14,885 bases of DNA from Myxococcales bacterium. Its GTDB lineage: Bacteria > Myxococcota_A > Polyangia > Polyangiales > JADJMO01. The stretch spans positions 1-14,885 of the forward strand of contig JAJXTK010000066.1 of NCBI GenBank assembly GCA_021783935.1, read 5' to 3'. The notes beneath the pieces are model-generated. The model had not been told where the DNA came from and searched no databases. It saw only the letters and a program-made list of their open reading frames with translations. This document shows, piece by piece, positions 1-6,908 of the stretch (positions within the stretch are counted from its first letter, which is position 1; each line of letters opens with the position of its first letter). The position numbers and the translations under genes were made by a program.

Positions 1-46
1 TCGCGACCCTCGGCGCCTGACCCGGGCCCCCCTCGCACGGTTCTTG

Positions 47-2458
47 ATGACCCACGCGCCCGGTCCCCACGTGAGCGTCACACCCGAGCCGCAAGCCCCC
101 CCGATGCACGACGCGCCGATGAGCGCGCGCGACGACCTCGCGCCCGCGTCGCGACGCCTCGAGGTCGAGGGGACCGTGCAGGGGGTCGGCTTCCGCCCAT
201 GGGTGCATCGGGTCGCGACCTCGCTCGGGCTGCGGGGGTGCGTCTTCAACGATCCGCGCGGCGTCGTCATCGAGGCGGTGGGTCCCCTCGCCGGCATCGA
301 GGCGCTCGCCCGCGCGCTGCGCGAGGATCCGCCGCGCGCGTCGCGCGTGACGCGCGTGCGCGAGCTGGCGATGCCGCCCCAGGAATTCCAGGGTTTCACG
401 ATCCACGCGAGCCGTGGCGAGGGGGCGATCGAGCTCACCGTCCCGGCCGACCTCGCGAGCTGCGAGGCGTGCCTCGCCGAGGTCGACGACCCGCGCGATC
501 GCCACTTCGGCTATGCGTTCACCAGCTGCACCGAGTGCGGGCCGCGCTTCTCGATCGTCGAGGCGCTCCCCTACGACCGCGCGCGCACCACGATGGGCGC
601 CTTCGCGCTCTGCCCGGCGTGCGCCCGCGAGTACGCCGACGTCGGCGACCGCCGCTTCCACGCCCAGGCGATCGCGTGCCCGGCGTGCGGTCCGAAAATT
701 TTCCTGGAAGACGCAAACGGTGCACAGCTCGACGTCGCGGACCCCATCGCGACCGTCGCCGCTCGCCTGCTCGACGGAGCCATCGTCGGTGTCCAAGGGC
801 TCGGCGGCTTTCACCTCGCCTGCGACGCGACGCGCGCCGACGTGGTCGCCGCGCTTCGCCGCCGCAAGCGCCGCGACGACAAGCCCTTCGCGGTCATGGT
901 CGCGGATCTGCCGGCGGCCGAGGCGCGCGCGGAGCTCGACGAGGCCTCGCGCCGCGCGCTGTGCTCCGTGGCGAGGCCCATCGTGCTCGCGCCCGCGCGC
1001 CCGTCGGACGTCGCGCGCGAGGCGCTCGGCCCCTCGACGCGCATCGGGCTCATGTTGCCGTACACGCCGCTCCATCACCTGCTGATGAAGCGCGTGGCGC
1101 GGCCGTTGGTGATGACCTCCGGCAACCTGAGCGGCGAGCCGATCGCGACGACGCACGCCGAGGCGCGCCGCGCGCTCCACGGGATCGCCGACGCGCTCCT
1201 GCTGCACGACCGGCCGATCGAGCGGCGCGTCGAGGACTCGGTCGTCGCGGCCTCGCCCGGGGGCGTGCGCGTGGCGCGTCGCGCGCGGGGGTTCGCGCCC
1301 GAGGCGATCCAGCTCGCCGTCACGGCGCGCGAGCCGATCTTGGCGGTCGGCGGCCACCTGAAGAGCACCGCGTGCCTCGTGCTCGGCGATCGCGCCTACG
1401 TCACCCCGCACCTCGGCGACCTCGAGACCTACGAGGCCGAGCAGGCCTTCCGGCGCGACGTCGAGCGCTTCGAGCGGCTGCTCGGCGTGCGCGCGGAGAT
1501 CCTCGCCCACGACCTGCACCCGTTCTACGCCTCGACCCGCTACGCGCAAGAGCGCCCGGCGCGCGTGCGCGTCGGCGTGCAGCACCACGTCGCGCACGTG
1601 CTCGCGGCGGTGGCGGAGCTGCACCTCGAGGGGCCCGTGCTCGGCGTCGTCTTCGACGGCACCGGCTGGGGCACCGACCTGACGGCCTGGGGCGCGGAGA
1701 TCCTGCGAGTCGACGGCGTGCGCTGGTCGCGGCCGAGCACCTTCCGGGCGCTGCCGCTGCCGGGGGGCGAGCTCGCGATCCGCGAGGTCTGGCGCACCGC
1801 GCTCGCGGCGCTGCGCGAGAGCTTCGGCGAGGACGAGGCGCGCGCGATCGCCGCGCGGCTGCCGGTGTTTCGCGACGTTCCGGTCGCCTCGCGCGAGGCG
1901 GTGCTGCGCATGCTCGCCACCGGCGTGCAGACGGTCGCCGCGCGCGGCATGGGGCGCTGGTTCGACGCCTTCGGCGCCCTCGCGCTCGGGCTCTCGCACG
2001 CGCGCTTCGAGGGGCAGGTGGCGATGTCGCTCGAGGAGGCGGTCGACGCCGAGGAGGCCCGCGCCTATCCAGTCGTCATGCCCTCGGCCCTCTCGCGCAG
2101 CGCGGTCGTGAGCCCGACCAACGAGATCGATCTGCGCCCAGCGGTGCGCCAGGCGGTGCGCGATCTGCTCGACGGCGCCAGCGGCCGCGAGGTCGCCGCG
2201 CGCTTCCACCGCACCGTCGTGGAGGCGACGACGGCCGTAGTGATGTGCGCGCTCACGGAGACGCACGCCGCGCGGGTCGTGCTCTCGGGCGGCTCGATGC
2301 AGAATCGTCGCCTCGAGCGCGGGCTCACCGAGGCGATCGGTGAGCACCGCGTCGCGATGGCGCGCGAGGTCCCGGTGAACGACGGCGGCATCGCGCTCGG
2401 CCAGGCGCTCTCTGGCGTGCTGACCGTGGACGGGTCGCGGACCAAGGAGGGCTCGTAG
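47..2458 (+). CDS. hypF: Carbamoyltransferase HypF, [NiFe]-hydrogenase maturation
   Basis: HypF uses carbamoyl phosphate and ATP to carbamoylate the C-terminal Cys of HypE, the first step in making the CN ligands of the [NiFe] site. All domains are visible in order: an acylphosphatase domain (about residues 37-120, motif GTVQGVGFRPWVHR); two CX2C-X18-CX2C zinc fingers (Cys about 139/142/161/164 and 189/192/211/214); a YrdC-like domain (about 230-420, with KRRDDKPFAVM and MTSGNLSGEPI); and a Kae1-like domain (about 430-800, with HDLHPFYAST, HHVAH, LSGGSMQN and NDGGIALGQ). The usual DGxGxGxDGxxWGGE box reads DGTGWGTDLTAWGAE, slightly divergent. Length is about 803 aa against roughly 750-780 for the family; the excess is an unconserved N-terminus. 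The start is uncertain: TTG 44, ATG 47, ATG 104 and ATG 119 are in frame and none has a good Shine-Dalgarno. First gene of the hyp cluster in this window. Confidence 0.96.
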   Translation: MTHAPGPHVSVTPEPQAPPMHDAPMSARDDLAPASRRLEVEGTVQGVGFRPWVHRVATSLGLRGCVFNDPRGVVIEAVGPLAGIEALARALREDPPRASRVTRVRELAMPPQEFQGFTIHASRGEGAIELTVPADLASCEACLAEVDDPRDRHFGYAFTSCTECGPRFSIVEALPYDRARTTMGAFALCPACAREYADVGDRRFHAQAIACPACGPKIFLEDANGAQLDVADPIATVAARLLDGAIVGVQGLGGFHLACDATRADVVAALRRRKRRDDKPFAVMVADLPAAEARAELDEASRRALCSVARPIVLAPARPSDVAREALGPSTRIGLMLPYTPLHHLLMKRVARPLVMTSGNLSGEPIATTHAEARRALHGIADALLLHDRPIERRVEDSVVAASPGGVRVARRARGFAPEAIQLAVTAREPILAVGGHLKSTACLVLGDRAYVTPHLGDLETYEAEQAFRRDVERFERLLGVRAEILAHDLHPFYASTRYAQERPARVRVGVQHHVAHVLAAVAELHLEGPVLGVVFDGTGWGTDLTAWGAEILRVDGVRWSRPSTFRALPLPGGELAIREVWRTALAALRESFGEDEARAIAARLPVFRDVPVASREAVLRMLATGVQTVAARGMGRWFDAFGALALGLSHARFEGQVAMSLEEAVDAEEARAYPVVMPSALSRSAVVSPTNEIDLRPAVRQAVRDLLDGASGREVAARFHRTVVEATTAVVMCALTETHAARVVLSGGSMQNRRLERGLTEAIGEHRVAMAREVPVNDGGIALGQALSGVLTVDGSRTKEGS

Positions 2459-2459
2459 G

Positions 2460-2729
2460 ATGTGCCTCGGCGTACCGGGTCGAATCGTCTCGATGGACGA
2501 CATGGTCGGCGTCGTCGATTTCTGGGGGGTGCAACGGGAGGTCGCGCTGCACATCGTCGACGAGCCCGTGAAGGTCGGCGACTACGTGCTGGTCCACGTC
2601 GGCTTCGCGATCCGCCGCATCCCCGAGGAGGACATCGCCTCCACGCTCGAGTTCTTCGAGCAGATGGCCGACGAGGACCTCGAGGGGCTCTCGCCGAAGG
2701 GGCCGCCGAAGCCCGAGGAGACGCCGTGA
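2460..2729 (+). CDS. hypC: Hydrogenase maturation chaperone HypC
   Basis: HypC is a small HypC/HybG/HupF-family chaperone. With HypD it carries the Fe(CN)2CO unit and passes it to the hydrogenase large-subunit precursor. The 89-aa product starts with the diagnostic MCLGVPG, whose Cys2 binds iron and the large subunit, and contains the conserved DYVLVHVGFAI core. The acidic, Pro-rich tail after about residue 70 is typical variable sequence. The start is clear: AAGGAGG at 2444-2450 lies 9 nt before the ATG. That ATG comes one base after the hypF stop, and the gene's own stop overlaps the hypD start, so translation is probably coupled on both sides. Confidence 0.97.
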   Translation: MCLGVPGRIVSMDDMVGVVDFWGVQREVALHIVDEPVKVGDYVLVHVGFAIRRIPEEDIASTLEFFEQMADEDLEGLSPKGPPKPEETP

Positions 2730-3844
2730 CCGAGGTGCGCACCCAGCGCCGCCTCGAGTTCCGCGACGTCGCGCAGGGCAAGGCGCTCGGCGCGCGGCTC
2801 GCGCACGCGGTCGAGCGCGCGGGGCGCGTGGTCACGCTCATGCACGTGTGCGGCAGCCACGAGCAGGCGATGGCGCGCTACGGGCTGCGCCCGAGCTTCC
2901 CGAAGGACCTGCACGTGCAGATGGGGCCGGGCTGCCCGGTGTGCGTCACCGACGCGCCGGAGATCGACGCCTGCATCGCGCTCGCGGCCAAGGGGCTGCG
3001 CGTGCTGACCTACGGCGACATGCTGCGCGTGCCGGGCCGCGCCATGTCGCTCGACGGCGCGCGGGCGGCGGGCGCGCGCGTCGACGTGGTCTACGGCGCG
3101 ACGCAGGTCGTGCAGATCGCGCGTCGAACCAAGGAGCCGGTCGTCTTCTTCGCCACGGGCTTCGAGACGACAGCCGTCGCCACCGCCGCGCTCTTGCTCG
3201 ACGATCCGCCCGACAACCTCGCGGTCTTCTCGGCGCACAAGTGGGTGCCCGCGGCGATGGAGGTCGTCGCCGAGACGCCCGACTCGAGGATCGAGGGGTT
3301 CCTCGCGGCGGGGCACGCGGCGACCATCACCGGCTTCGGCATCTTCGAGTCGTTCGTGGCGCGTCATCGGCTCCCGGTCGTCGTCGGCGGCTTCGAGCCG
3401 CTCGACATCCTCTCGGCGCTCGTGCTGCTGGTCGAGCAGGTGGCAGCGGGCGAGGCCAAGGTCGAGAACGCCTTTCCGCGCTGCGTGACGCGCGAGGGGA
3501 ACCGCCGCGCGCTCGCGGCGCTCGAGCGCGTCTTCGACATGGCCGACGGCGAGTGGCGCGGCATCGCGCGCATCCCCTCGGGCAACCTGCGCCTGCGCCC
3601 CGAGTTCGCGCGCTGGGACGCGACGGTGCGCTACGCCGCCGAGCTCGCAGCGGCGCCGCCGTTCGAGGAGCGCGCGAACGCGTCCGACTGCGTCTGCGGC
3701 AAGATCATGTCCGGCATCGCGCAGCCGGACGACTGCGCGCTCTTCGGCAAGGCGTGCCTCCCCGCCGCGCCCGTCGGCGCGTGCATGGTCAGCTCCGAGG
3801 GCGCGTGCCGCATCTGGCACGAGCACGGCCTCGGGCTCCGGTGA
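2726..3844 (+). CDS. hypD: Hydrogenase maturation Fe-S protein HypD
   Basis: HypD is the scaffold and redox protein, with a [4Fe-4S] cluster, on which the Fe(CN)2CO group is built together with HypC. The 372-aa length is essentially that of E. coli HypD. Family motifs are present: MHVCGSHEQAM (Cys42), GPGCPVCVTDAPEI (Cys70, Cys73), ATGFETTA, GFEPLDIL, and a C-terminal Cys-rich segment from CVCGKIMSG (about 322) to SSEGACRIW (Cys361) that ligates the cluster. GTG 2726 is chosen because it gives the family length, follows GAGGAG (2715-2720) by 5 nt, and overlaps the hypC stop as GTGA. The reading frame stays open upstream into hypC, but that extension is a shadow of hypC. Confidence 0.97.
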   Translation: MTEVRTQRRLEFRDVAQGKALGARLAHAVERAGRVVTLMHVCGSHEQAMARYGLRPSFPKDLHVQMGPGCPVCVTDAPEIDACIALAAKGLRVLTYGDMLRVPGRAMSLDGARAAGARVDVVYGATQVVQIARRTKEPVVFFATGFETTAVATAALLLDDPPDNLAVFSAHKWVPAAMEVVAETPDSRIEGFLAAGHAATITGFGIFESFVARHRLPVVVGGFEPLDILSALVLLVEQVAAGEAKVENAFPRCVTREGNRRALAALERVFDMADGEWRGIARIPSGNLRLRPEFARWDATVRYAAELAAAPPFEERANASDCVCGKIMSGIAQPDDCALFGKACLPAAPVGACMVSSEGACRIWHEHGLGLR

Positions 3845-3849
3845 ACCCC

Positions 3850-4872
3850 ATGATCAAGCCCACGCTGCTCGAAGACGTGATCCACATGAAGCACGGCGCC
3901 GGCGGCCGCGCGATGCGCGCGCTGATCGAGGGGGTCTTCCTCGAGGGGGTCGAAGGGGGCGAGGCCGCGCTGATGGACGACGGCGCCGCGATCCCGTTCG
4001 GCGACCAGTGGCTCGTGGTGACCACCGACGCGCACGTGATCAAGCCGATCTTCTTCCCTGGCGGCGACATCGGCCGGCTCGCCGTCTCGGGCGTGGTCAA
4101 CGACCTCGCGATGATGGGGGCGACCGAGGTGCTGGCCCTGACCTCCAGCGTCATCCTCGAAGAGGGCTTCCCGATCGAGCTGCTCCGGCGCGTGAAGGCC
4201 TCGATGCACGCGACCTCGCGCGAGGCGTCCGCGCCGGTGCTCACGGGCGACACCAAGGTCATGGGGCGCGGCGAGGTCGACGGGATCGTGATGAGCACGA
4301 GCGGCCTCGGCGTCGCGAGGCGGGTGGTCCGCGACGCCGGGCTGAAGCTCGGCGACGCGATCGTCATCAACGGCACGATCGGCGATCACGGTCTCGCGGT
4401 GATGAGCGTGCGCCACGCGCTCGGGCTCGAGGGGGCGCTCTGCTCGGACGTCGCGCCGCTCAACGGGCTGGTGCGCGCCGCGCTCGAGGCCGGCGGCGAA
4501 GCGGTGCACGCGATGAAGGACCCGACGCGCGGCGGCGTCACCAGCGCGCTCGCCGAGATGGCCGAGAAGGCGGGCGTGAGCGTGGTGCTCGACGAGTCGA
4601 CCCTGCCGATGAGCGACGCGGCGCGCGCGGCCGCCGATCTGCTCGGCGTCGATCCGCTCGGGGTCGCCAACGAGGGCAAGGCGCTCTTCGGCGTCGCGCC
4701 CGACGCGCTCGATCGCGTGCTCGCCGCGATGCGCGCGCACCCGCTCGGCGCCCGCGCGACGTGCATCGGCAAGGTCGTCGACGGCGCTCGGGGCACGCTC
4801 CTGCTCGACACCGGGTTCGGCCACCGCCGCCTCTTCGAGCGCGACGGCGAGCCGTTGCCGAGGATCTGCTGA
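3850..4872 (+). CDS. hypE: Hydrogenase maturation protein HypE (thiocyanate-forming)
   Basis: HypE is a PurM/AIR-synthase-like ATPase that dehydrates the carbamoyl group placed on its C-terminal Cys by HypF. The resulting thiocyanate gives up CN to the HypC-HypD iron. Visible features are KHGAGGRAM near the N-terminus, ALMDDGAAI, the GGDIGRLAVSGVVNDLAMMG core, TGDTKVMGRG, MKDPTRGGV, LGVANEGK and the obligatory C-terminal PRIC with the terminal Cys. Length is 340 aa, normal for the family. ATG 3850 is preceded by GGTGA (3840-3844) at 5 nt. An alternative GTG at 3841 would overlap the hypD stop as GTGA, like hypC/hypD, and add three residues; I cannot exclude it. Confidence 0.97.
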   Translation: MIKPTLLEDVIHMKHGAGGRAMRALIEGVFLEGVEGGEAALMDDGAAIPFGDQWLVVTTDAHVIKPIFFPGGDIGRLAVSGVVNDLAMMGATEVLALTSSVILEEGFPIELLRRVKASMHATSREASAPVLTGDTKVMGRGEVDGIVMSTSGLGVARRVVRDAGLKLGDAIVINGTIGDHGLAVMSVRHALGLEGALCSDVAPLNGLVRAALEAGGEAVHAMKDPTRGGVTSALAEMAEKAGVSVVLDESTLPMSDAARAAADLLGVDPLGVANEGKALFGVAPDALDRVLAAMRAHPLGARATCIGKVVDGARGTLLLDTGFGHRRLFERDGEPLPRIC

Positions 4873-5219
4873 TGCACGAGGCGTCGCTCGTCAGCGCGCT
4901 CTGCGATCAGATCGATCGCGCCGTCGCCCCGCACCCGGGCGCGCTCGTGCGCGTCGTGCACGTGCGGCTCGGCGAGCTCGCCGGCGTCGAGCCCGAGCTG
5001 TTCCGCGTCGCCTTCGAGACGCTCCGCGAGGGGCGCGCCTGCGACGGCGCGACGCTCTCGATCGTGCACGAGCTCGCGGAGTGGCGCTGCCGCGCCTGCG
5101 ACGCGGCGATCACGCGCGGGGCCGCCCTGCGCTGCAACGCGTGCGGCGGCGCGGCCCGCCTCGCGCGCGGCGGAGACCTGTTCCTCGATCGACTCGAGCT
5201 GGAGGTGCCCGATGTGTGA
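4872..5219 (+). CDS. hypA: Nickel-insertion metallochaperone HypA
   Basis: HypA works with HypB to insert Ni into the hydrogenase large subunit after the Fe(CN)2CO unit is in place. The 115-aa protein begins MHEASL, giving the His2/Glu3 nickel site that requires a processed, unextended N-terminus. Two CXXC pairs (Cys73/Cys76 in CRAC, Cys88/Cys91 in CNAC) form the structural zinc site. VRVVHVRLGELAGVEPELF is a typical family segment. The ATG overlaps the hypE stop by one base (TGATG), and the end overlaps hypB by 8 bp. Confidence 0.97.
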   Translation: MHEASLVSALCDQIDRAVAPHPGALVRVVHVRLGELAGVEPELFRVAFETLREGRACDGATLSIVHELAEWRCRACDAAITRGAALRCNACGGAARLARGGDLFLDRLELEVPDV

Positions 5220-5967
5220 CGTCTGTGGCTGCGGTGATCCGAAGGTCGTGTCGGTCGACGTCCACGCGTCGCTGCTCTCGGCGAACGATCACGAGGCCGC
5301 GCACCTGCGCGCGCACTTCCTCGAGGACGGCGTCACCGCGATCAACCTCATGGGCTCCCCCGGCTCGGGCAAGACGGCGCTGCTCGAGGCGACGGCGCGC
5401 GCGCTCGGCGGGCGCCTGCGCCTCGCGGCCGTGAGCGGCGATCTCGCGACCACGCACGACGCCGATCGGCTCGCCCTCGCCGGCATCCCCTCGGCGCCCA
5501 TCACGACCGGCACGGCCTGCCACCTCGACGCGGCGATGGTCGCGGGCGCGGTGCACGGCGGCGTCATCGGCGAGGCGGTGCGCACGAGCGACCTCTTCTT
5601 CATCGAGAACGTCGGCAACCTCGTGTGCCCGGCGATCTACGACCTCGGCCAGGCCGCCAACGTGGTCGCCCTGTCGGTCACCGAGGGGATCGACAAGCCG
5701 CTCAAATACCCGGTGATGTTCAAGGCTGCCGACCTGGTCGTGCTCACCAAGGTCGACCTGCTGCCGCACCTGCGCGGCGTGTCGGTCGGGGCGATCGCCG
5801 ACGCCCTCTCGCGCGTGATGCCGACGCCGCGCCTCATCGAGCTGTCGGCCGTCGACGGCACCGGGCTCGCGGCCTGGGCCGAGTGGCTGATGGCGCGCCG
5901 CGACGAGGTCCGGCGGGCGCCGAGGCCCGCGCACCCGCACTCGCACGGACACGAGCACCAGCGGTGA
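5212..5967 (+). CDS. hypB: Nickel-binding GTPase HypB
   Basis: HypB is a SIMIBI-class GTPase that supplies Ni to HypA and the hydrogenase large subunit. The 251-aa protein has the N-terminal high-affinity Ni motif CDVCGCG (Cys2, 5, 7), a Walker A GSPGSGKT (48-55), GDLATTHDA, the G-domain metal site Cys104-His105 (TACHLDA) with Cys139 (NLVCP), and the guanine-specificity motif TKVD (179-182). The C-terminus ends in alternating His (residues 241, 243, 245, 247, 249). His clusters in HypB proteins are more often placed near the N-terminus, so this is a possible C-terminal nickel store. GGAGG (5201-5205) lies 6 nt upstream of the ATG, inside hypA. Last gene of the cluster; it converges with the - strand SDR gene after 9 bp. 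Confidence 0.97.
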   Translation: MCDVCGCGDPKVVSVDVHASLLSANDHEAAHLRAHFLEDGVTAINLMGSPGSGKTALLEATARALGGRLRLAAVSGDLATTHDADRLALAGIPSAPITTGTACHLDAAMVAGAVHGGVIGEAVRTSDLFFIENVGNLVCPAIYDLGQAANVVALSVTEGIDKPLKYPVMFKAADLVVLTKVDLLPHLRGVSVGAIADALSRVMPTPRLIELSAVDGTGLAAWAEWLMARRDEVRRAPRPAHPHSHGHEHQR

Positions 5968-5976
5968 CGCGCGCGC

Positions 5977-6777
5977 TCAGCCCTTCGAGCCGAGCCCCGG
6001 GATTCGCGAGCTGCTCGCGCGCAAGAGCGCGGCCATCGTCCGCGGCGCGTGGCGCTGCAAGTGGACGAGCGCCTTGCCGTGCCGGGTGACGACGACCTCG
6101 GGGCGACGCGCGGCGATCGCGTCGGCGATGTCGCGCGCGGCCGCCGCGGCGTCGAGCACGATCCACGCGGGGACCGGATCGCGCGTCGGCGTGCCGTCGG
6201 CGCGGCGCTCGCGGATCTCGCTCTTGACGAACCCGGGCGCGACGTGGGTGACGGAGATCCCGTGGCGGCGCCACTCGAGCTCGAGCGAGCCGAGGAAGCC
6301 GCGCACGGCGTACTTGCTCGCGGTGTACGCGCTGAAGCCCGGGACGCAGACGAACCCGCTGACGCTCCCGAGCGCCGCGAAGCTCCCCTTGGACGCGCGC
6401 AGGGCGTCGAAGCACGCGTACGCCGTGCGCAGCACGCCGAAGTAGTTCGTCTCGAAGACCTGCCGCTGCGCCGCGAGCGTCGAGCGCTCGAAGGGACCGT
6501 CGATCGAGATGCCCGCGTTGGCGATCGCGACGTCGAGCCTGCCGAAGCGCTCGAGCGCCTTGCGAACGGCCTCGTCGATCTCGCCGTCGACCGAGACGTC
6601 GCAGCGCAAGGCGAGGGCGCTCGGCCCGCGCGACGAGAGCGTCGCCGCGAGGCTCTCGAGCTTGTCGAGGCGGCGACCGAGCAGCACGACGCGGTGGCCG
6701 CGCCTGGCGTGTTCGAGCGCGAGGGCTTGGCCGATTCCGCTCGAGGCGCCGGTGATCAGGGTGACGGGCTCGGACAT
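5977..6777 (-). CDS. Short-chain dehydrogenase/reductase (classical SDR)
   Basis: NAD(P)-dependent oxidoreductase of the classical SDR family, 266 aa, substrate unknown. The Rossmann motif TGASSGIG is at residues 9-16, NAG at 87-89, the structural Asn at 111 (TNYFG), a catalytic Ser in GSVSG (138 or 140), and YTASK gives catalytic Tyr151 and Lys155. The LGRR after the second strand (about 33-36) favours NADP(H). The start at 6777 gives MSEPVTLITG, the normal spacing to the first strand; the frame stays open 120 bases upstream without homology-like sequence. No strong Shine-Dalgarno is visible. The gene is convergent with hypB and divergent from the lipoprotein gene, so nothing ties it to hydrogenase maturation. 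Confidence 0.93.
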   Translation of the reverse strand: MSEPVTLITGASSGIGQALALEHARRGHRVVLLGRRLDKLESLAATLSSRGPSALALRCDVSVDGEIDEAVRKALERFGRLDVAIANAGISIDGPFERSTLAAQRQVFETNYFGVLRTAYACFDALRASKGSFAALGSVSGFVCVPGFSAYTASKYAVRGFLGSLELEWRRHGISVTHVAPGFVKSEIRERRADGTPTRDPVPAWIVLDAAAAARDIADAIAARRPEVVVTRHGKALVHLQRHAPRTMAALLRASSSRIPGLGSKG

Positions 6778-6866
6778 GCGCGAGACCGTACGCGCGCGGG
6801 CGGCGTTCCGGCAACGCGCGGTGCGATCCTCGGTGCCGCGCTCGAGCTCCCCGTTCCGATCGAGGC

Positions 6867-6872
6867 TAGAAT
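6867..6872 (+). promoter_or_regulatory. Possible -10 element of the lipoprotein gene
   Basis: TAGAAT lies 36 nt upstream of the ATG at 6909, in the 131-bp gap between the divergent SDR and lipoprotein genes, and resembles a sigma-70-type -10 hexamer. No convincing -35 hexamer is found 16-18 bp upstream (GAGCTC region), so this rests on one hexamer only. No promoter could be assigned for the divergent SDR gene. Confidence 0.28.
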
Positions 6873-6908
6873 GCCGTCCTCGCCCTCTCTCGACCACGAG
6901 GTGGATGC

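Noticed and set aside
1..46. Possible tail of an upstream gene ending at TGA 18-20
   Set aside because: Only five codons are visible, which is too little to support a gene call, although an upstream hyp or hydrogenase gene is plausible.
199..2343. Long alternative + frame inside hypF
   Set aside because: Its Arg/Ala/Gly-rich composition without motifs marks it as a shadow of hypF. Similar shadows overlie hypD, hypE, hypB and fadN.
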